Source: VRUE01 sp963718755
GTDB taxonomy: Bacteria; Actinomycetota; Thermoleophilia; Solirubrobacterales; 70-9
DNA length: 64,000 nucleotides
NCBI GenBank assembly: GCA_963718755.1
Contig: OY970376.1
Coordinates: 1,116,001-1,180,000 of the forward strand
Direction: 5' to 3'
A model generated the notes under the pieces. It was not told the DNA's origin, searched no databases, and saw only the letters and a list, made by a program, of their open reading frames with translations. The position numbers were made by a program, and so were the translations under genes. Below, piece after piece: positions 8,856 through 17,490 of this stretch (position 1 is its first letter; the number at the start of each line of letters is the position of its first letter).

Positions 8856-10352
8856 ATGAACTTCGACGCCCCCCACATCGATTACGCGGCGCTCTCGCCG
8901 GTCATCGCCCTGACCGTTGCCGTCTGTGTCGTGCTGATGAGCGCCGTCACCCCGCCCCTGCGGCGCAGCGCGCCGGGCCTGACCCTGATCGCTCTGGCGA
9001 CGACCGCCGGCCTGCTGATCTGGAACTGGAACGACCCGGTCACCCTGGTCTCGGGGGCGCTGCGCCTCGATGACCTGGCGATTGCGATCTCGCTGATCGC
9101 GATCGCGGCCGCCGCCTTTGCCGTCTTGCTCTCGATCCGCGAGCCGGCCGCCGAGCAGGCCGGCTCCGGCGAGTACCACGCGCTGCTGCTCGGCTCGGTC
9201 CTCGGCATGGTGCTGCTGGCCCAAGCGCAGAACCTGGTCAGCTTCTTCGTCGCGATCGAGACCCTCTCGATCCCCCTCTACATCCTCTGCGCGACCAACA
9301 TGGTCCGCGAGCGCTCGCTCGAGTCCGGCCTCAAGTACCTGATCGTCGGCTCGCTCGGCTCGGCGACGCTGCTCTATGGGATGGCCTTCCTCTACGGCGG
9401 CTCGGGCTCGACCGACTTCGGCCGGATCGCCAACGGGATCGACAAAGCGGGGCTGATCGGCGATCCGCTGGTCCTGGTCGGAATCGCCCTGGTCGCGGTG
9501 GGCCTCGCCTTCAAGACCTCGATCGCGCCCTTCCACCAGTGGACGCCCGACGTCTACGAGGGGGCGCCGACGCCGATCACCTCGTTCATGGCGGTGGCGA
9601 CCAAGGCCGTGGCCTTCGCCGTCTTCGTCCGCTTCTTCCTCGTCGCCCTCGCCGGTGAGACCGGCGACTGGCAGCCGGCGCTGGCGGTGCTCGCGGCGGT
9701 CTCGATCGTCGTCGGCAACGTCGGCGCGCTCGGGCAGGACTCGCTCAAGCGCCTGCTCGGTTACTCGGGCATCGCCCAGGCCGGCTACATCCTCGGCGGC
9801 CTGGTCGTCGCCAGCGAGGCGGGCGTCAGTGCCCTCGTCTTCTACCTCGCCGGCTACCTCTTCATGAACCTTGCCGCCTTCAGCGTGATCGTCGCCCGCG
9901 AGCGCGAGACCGCCTTCGGCGACGACATCCGCGCCATGCGCGGCCTCGGCCGGGAGCGGCCGCTGCTCGCCTGGCCGATGACGATCTCGATGCTGGCCCT
10001 GGCCGGTCTGCCCGCGACGGTCGGCTTCATCGGCAAGCTCTACCTGATCGAGGCGCTGGTCGAAGGCGACTACACCTGGCTCGCCGTCTTCATCGCCGTC
10101 GGCACGATGATCTCGCTCGCCTACTACCTGCGGGTGGTTGCGGCAATGTGGATGCGGCCCGAGGGCGAGGCCGTAGGCGCTCCGGCGATCGCAGGGGCCT
10201 CCCCCGAGGCCGACCCGATCGACCCCGACGCCGGCCGCCGCCTCTACCTCGTCGGGCCGGCGCTGCTTGCCGCCGCAGGCGCCGTCTTCTTCGGGATCGT
10301 CCCGCAGCCGCTGGTCGAGTTCGCCCAGCACGCCGGCTCGTCCCTGTTCTGA
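8856..10352 (+). CDS. nuoN: NADH-quinone oxidoreductase subunit N
   Basis: Third antiporter-like subunit of complex I (498 residues), with about fourteen membrane helices. Family signatures are SFFVAIETLSIPLYILCA near residue 130, the lysine helix FKTSIAPFHQWTPDVYEG near residue 217, and a last helix at residues 470-490. It is the last gene of the nuo operon; the next gene has its own promoter signal, so the operon probably ends here although no T-tract terminator is seen. Confidence 0.95.
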   Translation: MNFDAPHIDYAALSPVIALTVAVCVVLMSAVTPPLRRSAPGLTLIALATTAGLLIWNWNDPVTLVSGALRLDDLAIAISLIAIAAAAFAVLLSIREPAAEQAGSGEYHALLLGSVLGMVLLAQAQNLVSFFVAIETLSIPLYILCATNMVRERSLESGLKYLIVGSLGSATLLYGMAFLYGGSGSTDFGRIANGIDKAGLIGDPLVLVGIALVAVGLAFKTSIAPFHQWTPDVYEGAPTPITSFMAVATKAVAFAVFVRFFLVALAGETGDWQPALAVLAAVSIVVGNVGALGQDSLKRLLGYSGIAQAGYILGGLVVASEAGVSALVFYLAGYLFMNLAAFSVIVARERETAFGDDIRAMRGLGRERPLLAWPMTISMLALAGLPATVGFIGKLYLIEALVEGDYTWLAVFIAVGTMISLAYYLRVVAAMWMRPEGEAVGAPAIAGASPEADPIDPDAGRRLYLVGPALLAAAGAVFFGIVPQPLVEFAQHAGSSLF

Positions 10353-10371
10353 TCCGCGCGATTAGTCGCGA

Positions 10372-10386
10372 TATGGTCAGCACATG
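10372..10386 (+). promoter_or_regulatory. Leaderless-type -10 box before the acyl-CoA ligase
   Basis: TATGGT at 10372-10377 is followed by exactly six bases and the ATG at 10384. This spacing places transcription start at the start codon. A small hairpin (CGCGA/TCGCG, 10358-10371) lies just upstream. No good -35 box is seen. Confidence 0.5.
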
Positions 10387-12141
10387 GGGGAGCGACCGGC
10401 AGCACTGTCTGCGGAAACGATGTGCGAGGCCTTTCAGCTCACCGCGGCGGAGTACGCGGCTGCGCCAGCGCTGCGGCTGAAGGATTCCGACTACGCGGCG
10501 ACGTGGGCCGATTACGCCGAGGCGGTGCGCAAACGCGCCGCCGGCCTGGCGGCGCTGGGCGTCGAGCGCGGCGACACGGTCGGCTTCATGCTGGTCAACC
10601 GGCCGGCGTTCGTCCTCACCGACTGCGCCGCGATGCACCTCGGCGCCACCTGCTTCTCCGTCTACAACACCTCCTCGCCCGAGCAGATCGAGTATGTCGT
10701 CAGCGACGCGGCCAACCGGGTGATCGTCACCGAGCAGGCCTTCCTCGACCGCGTGCTCGAGGCGCGCGAGCGGGTTGAGACGCTCGAGCACGTCGTCGTG
10801 GTCGACGGCGAAGCGCCCGAGGGCACGATCTCGCTCTCGGAGCTGGAGGCGATGGGTGATCCCGATTTCGACTTTGAGGCAGCCTGGCGCGCGGTCGAGG
10901 CCGACGACGTGCTCTGCCTGATCTACACCTCCGGCACCACCGGCCCGCCGAAGGGCGTACAGCTCACCCACCGCAACATGGTGTCCCAGTGGCGAGCCTG
11001 CGACGAGGTCCACGCGACGACGCCCGGCGGCCGCACCATCTCCTACCTGCCCAGCGCCCATGTCGCCGACCGCTGGGGGCTCTTCTATGCGCAGATGTTC
11101 TACGGCAACTGCATGTACTGCTGCCCCGACCCGCGCGAACTGGTCGCCTACTCGATCGAGGTCAGGCCCACCGTCTGGGGCGGCGTGCCGCGGATCTGGG
11201 AGAAACTGAAGGCCGCGATCGAGATGGGGATGGCCGCCGAGCCGGACGCCGAGAAAGGCAAGGCTACCGAGTGGGCGGTGGAGGTCGGCCATCGCCGCGT
11301 TGCCGCCTACATGGCGGGAGACATCCCCGCGGATCTGCAGGCGGAATGGGACAAAGCCGACGAGCTGGTGTTCTCGAAGATCCGCGAGACGCTCGGGATC
11401 GACCAGGTCGAGTGGTTCGTCGTCGGCGCCGCGCCGACCCCGCCCGAGGTGCTCGAGTTCTTCCTCGCGATGGGGGTCGAGATCTGCGAGCTATGGGGGA
11501 TGTCGGAGACCACCGCTGTCGCGACCGTGAACCGCGGCGGGAAGGTGCGGGTTGGCACGGTGGGGCCACCAATCCCAGGAGTCGAGGTGAAGCTGGCCTC
11601 CGACGGCGAGGTGATGGTCCGCGGGCCGGTCGTGATGAAGGGCTATCGCAACATGCCGGAGAAGACCGCCGAGGCGCTGACCGAGGATGGCTGGCTGCTG
11701 AGCGGCGACGTCGGCGAGTTCGACGATGACGGCTACCTGCGGATAGTCGACCGCAAGAAGGAGCTGATCATCAACGCGGCGGGCAAAAACATGTCCCCCG
11801 CCAACATCGAGGCGAAGCTGAAGGCCGCCTCGCCGCTGATCGCCCATGTGGTGGCGATCGGCGATCGGCGCCCCTACAACGTGGCGCTGATCCTGCTCGA
11901 CCACGAGACGCTCGCCGCGCGTGGCGCCGCAGCCGAGGACGCGGAGACGATCGCCGAGATCGAGGGTGCGGTGGCAAGCGCCAACGAGCGCCTCGCCCGG
12001 GTCGAGCAGATCAAGCGCTTCCATGTGCTCGACGGCGAGTGGGAGCCCGGCGGCGAGGAGCTGACGCCGACCCTGAAGCTGAAGCGCAAGCCGATCGGCG
12101 AGAAGTACGCGGTGCAGATCGAGGCGCTCTACGCGGGCTGA
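10384..12141 (+). CDS. Long-chain fatty acid--CoA ligase (AMP-forming)
   Basis: Acyl-CoA synthetase of 585 residues that activates a fatty acid with ATP to acyl-AMP and then to acyl-CoA. The AMP-binding loop YTSGTTGPPKGVQLTH is near residue 180, the adenine-site motif ELWGMSETTA near residue 370, and the hinge and C-terminal lysine region GYLRIVDRKKELIINAAGKN near residue 450. These fit the FadD15-like long-chain group. No signal peptide is present, so it acts in the cytoplasm or at the membrane surface. It would feed the beta-oxidation type genes elsewhere in the window. The exact chain length preference cannot be told. Confidence 0.9.
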   Translation: MGERPAALSAETMCEAFQLTAAEYAAAPALRLKDSDYAATWADYAEAVRKRAAGLAALGVERGDTVGFMLVNRPAFVLTDCAAMHLGATCFSVYNTSSPEQIEYVVSDAANRVIVTEQAFLDRVLEARERVETLEHVVVVDGEAPEGTISLSELEAMGDPDFDFEAAWRAVEADDVLCLIYTSGTTGPPKGVQLTHRNMVSQWRACDEVHATTPGGRTISYLPSAHVADRWGLFYAQMFYGNCMYCCPDPRELVAYSIEVRPTVWGGVPRIWEKLKAAIEMGMAAEPDAEKGKATEWAVEVGHRRVAAYMAGDIPADLQAEWDKADELVFSKIRETLGIDQVEWFVVGAAPTPPEVLEFFLAMGVEICELWGMSETTAVATVNRGGKVRVGTVGPPIPGVEVKLASDGEVMVRGPVVMKGYRNMPEKTAEALTEDGWLLSGDVGEFDDDGYLRIVDRKKELIINAAGKNMSPANIEAKLKAASPLIAHVVAIGDRRPYNVALILLDHETLAARGAAAEDAETIAEIEGAVASANERLARVEQIKRFHVLDGEWEPGGEELTPTLKLKRKPIGEKYAVQIEALYAG

Positions 12142-12184
12142 GCCCGGCCGGGGGTCGCGCCCCTCGAATCGATAGGCATCAGGG

Positions 12185-13108
12185 ATGGGCGTCCTTCTCA
12201 CCGCGGTAGCGATCGTCGCCGGCATCGCTGTCGGCGTCTTCGCCGAGCGCCGCCGTCCGCAGGCGGCGGGATTGGCCGCGCGCCAGGCGCTGACGCTGAT
12301 GCTCTACGTGCTGGTTCCGCCGGTGATCTTCTTCAACCTGGCGGCGAGCGAGATCGACGTCGAGCACGGCGTCGGCCTGCTGCTCGGCATCGTCGCCGTC
12401 TCGCTCTCGGGCCTGGCCGCCTGGTGGGTCTCGAGCCATGTGCTCCGGCTCAGCCGCCCCCGCACCGGGGCGGTCGTCTGCGCCGTGCTCAGCGTCAACA
12501 CCGGCTACCTCGGCTACCCGCTGACCGTGGCCCTGCTCGGCCGCGACCAGCTGACCACCGCGGTTCTCTACGACGTCCTGGTAACCGCCCCATGCCTGCT
12601 GCTCGGCGCCTTCGCCGTCGGCGCCGCCTTCGGCACCAAGGCGGGAGAAGGCCCGCGCGACCGCGTCCGCGCCTTCTTCACCCGCAACCCGCCGCTCTAC
12701 GCGGCAATCGCCGGCCTGCTCGCCCCCGACGTTCTCGCCCCCAGCGTCCTCGTCGACGCCTCGCAGATCCTCGTCTTCGCGATGCTGCCGCTCGGCTTCT
12801 TCGCCGTCGGCGCGACCCTCGCCGAGAACGCCGAGCACGGCGAGCTGCCGATGCCGCCGCCCCTGACCAGGCCGGTCGCCGTCGCCCTCGGCGCCCGCCT
12901 CGCGCTCGCACCGGCGCTGCTGATGCTGCTGGCGGCGCCGCTGATCGACCTGCCCGCCGCCTACCGGCTGATGTCGGCGATGCCCTCCGGCCTCAACTCG
13001 ATGGTCGTCGCCCACGCCTACGGCCTCGACATGGAGATCACGGCCGAGGCGGTCACCTGGTCGACCGCGATAGTCGTCTTAGCCGCGCTCGGCTCACTGC
13101 TGCTTTGA
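12185..13108 (+). CDS. AEC family transporter (auxin-efflux-carrier-like permease)
   Basis: Integral membrane protein of 307 residues with about ten hydrophobic segments in two inverted halves, as in the bile/arsenite/riboflavin transporter-like AEC family. The segments SVNTGYLGYPLTVALLGRD near residue 102 and SAMPSGLNSMVVAHAYGLD near residue 263 carry the crossing motifs of that family. Substrates in bacteria are usually organic acids or amino acids; the one here cannot be inferred. It starts 43 bases after the acyl-CoA ligase and may be co-transcribed. Confidence 0.82.
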   Translation: MGVLLTAVAIVAGIAVGVFAERRRPQAAGLAARQALTLMLYVLVPPVIFFNLAASEIDVEHGVGLLLGIVAVSLSGLAAWWVSSHVLRLSRPRTGAVVCAVLSVNTGYLGYPLTVALLGRDQLTTAVLYDVLVTAPCLLLGAFAVGAAFGTKAGEGPRDRVRAFFTRNPPLYAAIAGLLAPDVLAPSVLVDASQILVFAMLPLGFFAVGATLAENAEHGELPMPPPLTRPVAVALGARLALAPALLMLLAAPLIDLPAAYRLMSAMPSGLNSMVVAHAYGLDMEITAEAVTWSTAIVVLAALGSLLL

Positions 13109-13161
13109 CGTGCCGTCACTTATGCACCCATATGGACGCCAAAGTGGTGGCACGTCCCGCC

Positions 13162-13176
13162 TATCCTGAACGCATG
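13162..13176 (+). promoter_or_regulatory. Leaderless-type -10 box before the VOC gene
   Basis: TATCCT at 13162-13167, six bases, then ATG at 13174. No ribosome binding site precedes the ATG, which supports a leaderless message. Confidence 0.5.
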
Positions 13177-13536
13177 CTCCAACACGTCACGCTCGAGGTG
13201 GCCCCGGAGGACATCGAGCGCTCGCTCGAGCTCTGGGCGCTGCTCGGGTTCGAATGGGTCGAGCCGCCGTCCGCGCTGGCCGAGACCTTCGTCTGGGTCG
13301 AACGCGAGGGGACCCAGATCCACCTCGAACGCAACGACTCGCCGACCGTCCCGCCGCACGGCCACGCCGCAGTTGTGGTCGAAGACTTCGACCGGACCGT
13401 GGCGCAGCTGAGGGAGCACGGCTTCGAGGTGGCGGTGGGGCGCGAGCACTGGGGCTCTCCACGCGCCAAGGCGATCGCTCCCGGCGGCCACCGGGTCGAG
13501 CTGATGGCTTTTCCGCCGCCGCGAGTGGAAGATTGA
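13174..13536 (+). CDS. VOC family (glyoxalase/bleomycin-resistance-like) protein
   Basis: Small protein of 120 residues with the vicinal-oxygen-chelate fold pattern: an N-terminal half beginning MLQHVTLEV with paired beta-alpha-beta-beta-beta motifs, and a second half ending GGHRVELMAF. A His in the first strand (H4) and a Glu near the C-terminus (VELMAF) are at positions used for metal binding in the family. The ATG at 13174 was chosen for the conserved N-terminus and the promoter spacing. Substrate unknown. It is followed closely by thyX. Confidence 0.78.
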   Translation: MLQHVTLEVAPEDIERSLELWALLGFEWVEPPSALAETFVWVEREGTQIHLERNDSPTVPPHGHAAVVVEDFDRTVAQLREHGFEVAVGREHWGSPRAKAIAPGGHRVELMAFPPPRVED

Positions 13537-13543
13537 GCAACCG

Positions 13544-14500
13544 ATGGGATTCGACGCCAAAGTCCTCGCCGATTCGCGGTCTCCCGCCGGCCACCGGCTG
13601 ACGACTCTGGAGGCGACCTTCCCCCGCTTCGTCCTCGCCGAGTTCAACACGCACCGCGTCTTCTCGCGCAACTCGGCCAGCTCGCGGGCGATCCCGATCG
13701 CCAAGCAGCTGCGGCGGGTGCTCGAGGAGCCCTACGTGCCGATCGAGTTCGGCTCGAACCAGCCCGGCATGCAGGCCGGGCCAGCCCTCGACGGCGAGAA
13801 GAGAGAGGCCGCGGAGCGCGAGTGGCTGCGTGCCCGCGACGACGCGGTGCGCCGGGTCCTGGGACTCGTGACCGACCCCGGCACGGCGGAGGGGGACCTG
13901 CTCGACGTCCTCGAGCAGGTCGAGGAGGCCACCCGGGCCAAGAGCCGTCCCGACGAGTGGCTCAACGTGCACAAGCAGGTCGCAAACCGCTTGCTGGAGC
14001 CATTTATGTGGCACACGGTGATCGTCACCGCAACCGAGTGGGAGAACTTCTGGAACCTGCGCTGCCACCCCGACGCGCAGCCGGAGATCAGGCTCGTGGC
14101 CGAGACGATGCGCGACGTCGCTGCGGCGTCGGAGCCAGAGGAGCTGGCCGAAGACGAGTGGCACCTACCGCTCGTGCGTCCGGAGGACCGAGACCAGGTT
14201 GAATCGATCGAAGACCTGATCAAGATCTCAGCCGGCCGCTGCGCCAGGGTCAGTTACCTGACCCACGCCGGTGAGCGCGACCTCGACGCCGACATCGAGC
14301 TCCACGACCGCCTGCTGGAAAGCGGTCACATGTCCCCGCTAGAGCACCCAGCTCGCCCTCTGAGCACAACCGAGCTAGAGGAAAGCGAGTGGAGCGGCAA
14401 CTTCCGCGGCTGGTTCCCCTACCGCAAGAGCATCGCCGGGGAGGCCAATCCCCTGGGCCCTAAGGTGCCCGAGAGGGCCGCTGAGCGAATCGCCGCTTAA
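13544..14500 (+). CDS. thyX: FAD-dependent thymidylate synthase-like protein (ThyX, diverged)
   Basis: A 318-residue protein of the Thy1/ThyX superfamily, which methylates dUMP to dTMP using folate and FAD. The region EFNTHRVFSRNSASSRAIP (residues 33-51) aligns with the ThyX signature RHRxxSxNExSxRY, but several signature positions differ, and the protein is longer than the usual 220-250 residues. The later segments SAGRCARVSYLTH near residue 228 and MSPLEHPARP near residue 265 match the uracil/folate-side motifs of the long phage-like subfamily. Activity is therefore likely but not certain. It follows the VOC gene by seven bases and meets the opposite-strand gene tail to tail with a four-base overlap. 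Confidence 0.85.
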   Translation: MGFDAKVLADSRSPAGHRLTTLEATFPRFVLAEFNTHRVFSRNSASSRAIPIAKQLRRVLEEPYVPIEFGSNQPGMQAGPALDGEKREAAEREWLRARDDAVRRVLGLVTDPGTAEGDLLDVLEQVEEATRAKSRPDEWLNVHKQVANRLLEPFMWHTVIVTATEWENFWNLRCHPDAQPEIRLVAETMRDVAAASEPEELAEDEWHLPLVRPEDRDQVESIEDLIKISAGRCARVSYLTHAGERDLDADIELHDRLLESGHMSPLEHPARPLSTTELEESEWSGNFRGWFPYRKSIAGEANPLGPKVPERAAERIAA

Positions 14501-15288
14501 CCGCGTTCCTCGTCTGAGGGCTTGTCGAGTTCCTCGGCCGCTTTTTCGCCGGGAGTCGGCCAGGGCTCCGCTTCGCCGCTCTTCCACGCCGGCGGACGGT
14601 CTCCCGGAATGAGCCCCATGAAGAGGAAGCCGAGGTAGATGAACCAGAGCAGGGCGAACTGGAAGAAGATGAAGGAGACCGCGCCAAGCGCCATCCCGAG
14701 CGAGCCCCAGAAGCGGGTCAGCAAGCCGGTCCGCATCGCGTGCATCGACGTGTAGAACATCGCTACGACGAAGCCGATCTGCCCGCCGATGCCAAAGCCG
14801 GCGGCGATCGACCGCAACGAGGAGTCCGTGAGCGTGTCGCTGGCGACGTCGTTGGCGCGATCGCTGCCGAGCGCCACGCCTTTCGCCATCAACCGCGGCA
14901 CTTCGTCGTTGACAAAGGTCGTGGCGGCTTCGAGATTGGAGAGGCCGCTGAGGATGGCCAGCGCGGCGAGGAACAGCGGCGCTGCGATGACGACGCCGAC
15001 CAGCTGGCCGCGCATCGACTCACTGCGCGCGTTGGCGGCGCGAAAGAGGTAGTAGAGCGGCACTGCGAGGAGGCCCACGCCGAGCGCCTGCAGAATGCTG
15101 GAGATCAGCTGGGCGCTGCGGTGGACGTCGACGTTGCGCAGCAGCTCGGAATCGCCATCGCTGCCGCCGATCTGGCTGGCGATGATGATCGCGGCAATGA
15201 TCAGCAGGATCGAGCCGAAGGTGGCCAGCGCTGCCGGCCGCGACCAGCGCTCCTCCCAGGCCAGAGCCGCCTCCTTACTGCGATTCAA
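14497..15288 (-). CDS. Multi-pass membrane protein of unknown function
   Basis: A 263-residue protein with about five to six hydrophobic segments (roughly 18-38, 60-82, 98-118, 165-185, 205-240 and a short one after) and a charged C-terminal tail rich in Glu, Lys and Pro. The pattern resembles DUF4386-like four- to six-helix membrane proteins, but no catalytic motif is seen. The start is TTG, seven bases after the stop of the CBS-domain gene, so the two form an operon. I do not recognise a function. Confidence 0.75.
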   Translation of the reverse strand: MNRSKEAALAWEERWSRPAALATFGSILLIIAAIIIASQIGGSDGDSELLRNVDVHRSAQLISSILQALGVGLLAVPLYYLFRAANARSESMRGQLVGVVIAAPLFLAALAILSGLSNLEAATTFVNDEVPRLMAKGVALGSDRANDVASDTLTDSSLRSIAAGFGIGGQIGFVVAMFYTSMHAMRTGLLTRFWGSLGMALGAVSFIFFQFALLWFIYLGFLFMGLIPGDRPPAWKSGEAEPWPTPGEKAAEELDKPSDEERG

Positions 15289-15295
15289 GCTTCGC

Positions 15296-15742
15296 TCAGC
15301 CCCGCTCGTGGAAGTAGAACTGGGGCAGCGCGCCCTCGATCACCTCAGCGGTCATCTTCTGGGCGACCTCGAGGTTGCCGGTCCGCACCGCGATGTCATC
15401 GAGCGTGACGATGCCCGCGAGGCTATCGCCATCGACCACCGGCAGTCGCCGCACCCGGTGCTGGACCATCAGCGCCGCCGCCTCGTCGAGCTCCATCGCC
15501 GGCTCGCCGCAGATCAACGGCCGCGAGGCGTGGTCGCCCACCGGGGTCTCCGGGTCAACTCCGTCGGCGAAGACCCGCACGGCGAGATCGCGGTCGGTGA
15601 TCATCGCCACGGGCGAACCGGCGGGATCGACGATGACGACCGAGCCGACGCGGTTGTCGCGCATCTGCCGCGCGACGGAGACGGCGCTGGCCTCGGGCGT
15701 TGCCGTCACGACCCCGGCCGTCATGATCTCGGTGAGCTGCAT
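15296..15742 (-). CDS. CBS-domain protein
   Basis: A stand-alone protein of 148 residues made of two CBS repeats (about 5-60 and 75-130), which form one Bateman module that usually binds AMP, ATP or similar nucleotides. Motifs such as VGSVVIVDPAGSPVAMITDRDLA and RRLPVVDGDSLAGIVTLDD (each partly quoted) are the repeat ends. It has no fused enzyme, so it likely senses energy state and acts on a partner. It is the first gene of a two-gene operon with the membrane protein downstream. Confidence 0.88.
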   Translation of the reverse strand: MQLTEIMTAGVVTATPEASAVSVARQMRDNRVGSVVIVDPAGSPVAMITDRDLAVRVFADGVDPETPVGDHASRPLICGEPAMELDEAAALMVQHRVRRLPVVDGDSLAGIVTLDDIAVRTGNLEVAQKMTAEVIEGALPQFYFHERG

Positions 15743-15747
15743 GCCCT

Positions 15748-15754
15748 TACGCTA
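15748..15754. promoter_or_regulatory. Shared bidirectional -10 box (TACGCTA)
   Basis: TACGCTA gives TACGCT on the + strand and TAGCGT on the - strand. The minus-strand box stands six bases from the CBS gene ATG (15742). The plus-strand box faces a short reading frame at 15762 and the zinc-ribbon gene at 15788. Confidence 0.5.
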
Positions 15755-15787
15755 CCGCGCAATGAGCGCAGAGCGAGAGCAGTCGCG

Positions 15788-16429
15788 ATGAGCACGAAGC
15801 GAGCCGATCGACCAATCCCGGTCGTCCCCCTCGAGGCGGGCGCGAGCCCCGACAACCCCCCCTGCCCCGCCTGCGGCGAGCCGCTCTTCGGCTGGATCGA
15901 CCAGCGCCCGGGTCTGGATGGCCCGGTGCGCCGCTGCGAGAGCTGCGGCCTGGGCGTGGTCGGTTCGCCGGGCGATGCCGAAGAGGCGCTGCGGGAGCTA
16001 GACCGAGCCGGGGGCGCCGGGCAGGCACTGAGGATCGCCGACCGGGCCGGCTTCTCGGCCTGGATCGGGGGCGCCGGCTGGGCCGGGCTCGAGGCGGGCG
16101 CCCGCTACCTGTTCACGGTCGAGTCGGTTCGCCGCCTCGTCGCTCACCGCGACCAGGTGGTCAAGTCCGCCCGCTGGTCGTCGGGCGCCGGCATCACGAC
16201 GATGTGGCAGACGATCCTCAACGGCTTCACCTTCGGCCGCAACGTCGCCCTCGGCACCCTGGGCCGCAGCAAACCCGTCCCAGCCGGGCAACCCTGGCAG
16301 CGACGCCTAGATGCCTTCGTCACCGTGGTAGTAGCGATCCCAGCCCTCCTCTTCGCCGTCCCCCTGGAGCTGGCGGCAGCAACCCTGAGGCGCGGCAGCG
16401 CAATAAGGCTCCAACTAGAGCTTCTCTAG
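15788..16429 (+). CDS. Zinc-ribbon membrane-associated protein of unknown function
   Basis: A 213-residue protein. The N-terminal part has two CxxC pairs, CPACGEPLF near residue 26 and CESCGLGVV near residue 50, which form a probable zinc ribbon. The middle (95-180) is not recognised, and residues 174-197 form one hydrophobic helix (AFVTVVVAIPALLFAVPLEL). The zinc ribbon resembles that placed before some methyltransferase domains, but no SAM-binding motif is present. The ATG overlaps the stop of a nine-codon frame starting at 15762 (TGATG-type overlap), which may couple its translation. Confidence 0.68.
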   Translation: MSTKRADRPIPVVPLEAGASPDNPPCPACGEPLFGWIDQRPGLDGPVRRCESCGLGVVGSPGDAEEALRELDRAGGAGQALRIADRAGFSAWIGGAGWAGLEAGARYLFTVESVRRLVAHRDQVVKSARWSSGAGITTMWQTILNGFTFGRNVALGTLGRSKPVPAGQPWQRRLDAFVTVVVAIPALLFAVPLELAAATLRRGSAIRLQLELL

Positions 16430-16455
16430 AAGGCGTTCCTCGCGCGCCAGAAGCG

Positions 16456-16719
16456 CTAGGCAAGCCCTTCCCGGGCCTCACGAACCAGAGTCACGGCCTC
16501 AGGGAAAAGGACGCGAATCGCGTCGCGCACCTGCATCGCCTGCTCGTCGGTGCTGCCGGTCAGCTCGATCCGCTCGATCGAGGCCACGGTCAGCTCAACC
16601 GCCAGCCGGATCGCGTTGTCGGCCCAGGCGACCCGCTGGGAGGACTGCATCTGCTCGCTGAGCTCCTCCATGCGTGCGCGGAACTCATCGGGGTCCCCAA
16701 ATAGGTTGAAGCCCTCCAC
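16456..16719 (-). CDS. Small soluble protein of unknown function
   Basis: A protein of 87 residues starting EGFNLFGDPDEFRARMEEL after the initiator, largely helical, with a hydrophobic centre (AIRLAVELTVASIERIEL). I chose the GTG at 16719 because a TACATT box (16726-16731) stands six bases before it, as at other genes here. An alternative GTG at 16755 adds twelve residues and has an AAGGAG sequence only three bases away, which is too close for normal use. Function not recognised. Confidence 0.6.
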   Translation of the reverse strand: MEGFNLFGDPDEFRARMEELSEQMQSSQRVAWADNAIRLAVELTVASIERIELTGSTDEQAMQVRDAIRVLFPEAVTLVREAREGLA

Positions 16720-16798
16720 GGGAGGAATGTAAGCAGACTGCGCGAGAGGCGGCACGAACTCCTTGCATTTAGCGCGCCACCCGCGTACCGAAGCCTCC

Positions 16799-16814
16799 TA
16801 GCGTCGCGCCGGTG
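16799..16814 (+). promoter_or_regulatory. Leaderless-type -10 box
   Basis: TAGCGT at 16799-16804, seven bases, then GTG at 16812. Confidence 0.45.
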
Positions 16815-17468
16815 CACTCAGAGAAGGGAACCGCGAGCGTCGAGCAGGCAGGCCTGACAGCGCTGATCGCCCTGCTGCTGATCGCCGCGATCGCTGCTCT
16901 CGCCGCCGGCGAGGAGATCGATCCCCAGCGCTCCCTCGGCGGCACGATCGCCCGCCGCCTCGCCTGCGCCCCGCGCCTCCCCGACGCTTGCGGTCATCAC
17001 CCGCTGGTTCCAGCCTACGGCTGGCCACTGGCCCGCCTCGTTCGCGCCCTGGCCCCGGCCCCGGTCGCCGTGGCCGGGCCGGCCGGCCTGCCCCTGGTCC
17101 CGGTCGACTTTCGTCGCTGCCGCCGTCAGAGCTGCGCCGTGCCGAAGCCCGGCGAGGGACTCCACCTGACCACCTCGAATCGCCGCACCACCGCCTTCAC
17201 GACAGTCGAGGACCACCGCCGCAGCCTCGGTTGGATCGAGCTGACCTACTGGCTCTACCGCCCCGGGCTGGGCTGGGAGCGCATCGTCCGCCGAGCCGAT
17301 AGAGCCCAGGTGGAGGCCGCGAGCGACGTTCGTGTCCTGCGCGAGGACAACCCCGCCCTGGCGCCGCTGGAGACTCTGCCCGGCCGCGACCACTACGACT
17401 TCCCCCCGGGTGAGCAGCCGCCGTGGCAATGGCAGATCGACGGCCGCTACCCGGGCTGGTCGAGCTGA
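16812..17468 (+). CDS. TadE/pilin-like membrane-anchored protein
   Basis: A 218-residue protein whose N-terminus reads EKGTASVEQAGLTALIALLL. A Gly before a short neutral stretch, a Glu at +5 and a following hydrophobic helix resemble the class III signal of Flp/TadE pseudopilins, cut by a prepilin peptidase. The rest is exported and holds several Cys (near 52, 60, 98 and 103) that could form disulfides. No tad assembly genes are nearby, so the assignment rests on the N-terminus only. It precedes the channel gene by 22 bases. Confidence 0.6.
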   Translation: MHSEKGTASVEQAGLTALIALLLIAAIAALAAGEEIDPQRSLGGTIARRLACAPRLPDACGHHPLVPAYGWPLARLVRALAPAPVAVAGPAGLPLVPVDFRRCRRQSCAVPKPGEGLHLTTSNRRTTAFTTVEDHRRSLGWIELTYWLYRPGLGWERIVRRADRAQVEAASDVRVLREDNPALAPLETLPGRDHYDFPPGEQPPWQWQIDGRYPGWSS

Positions 17469-17490
17469 TCGCACGGTCGCGCGGGACGGC

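Noticed and set aside
13240..13260. GGTTCGAAT resembling a tRNA T-loop
   Set aside because: It is inside the VOC coding region and no acceptor or anticodon stem is around it. No tRNA was found in the window.
14541..14555. CTTTTTCGCC resembling the inner arm of the nested elements
   Set aside because: It lies in coding sequence of the membrane protein and has no matching arm nearby.
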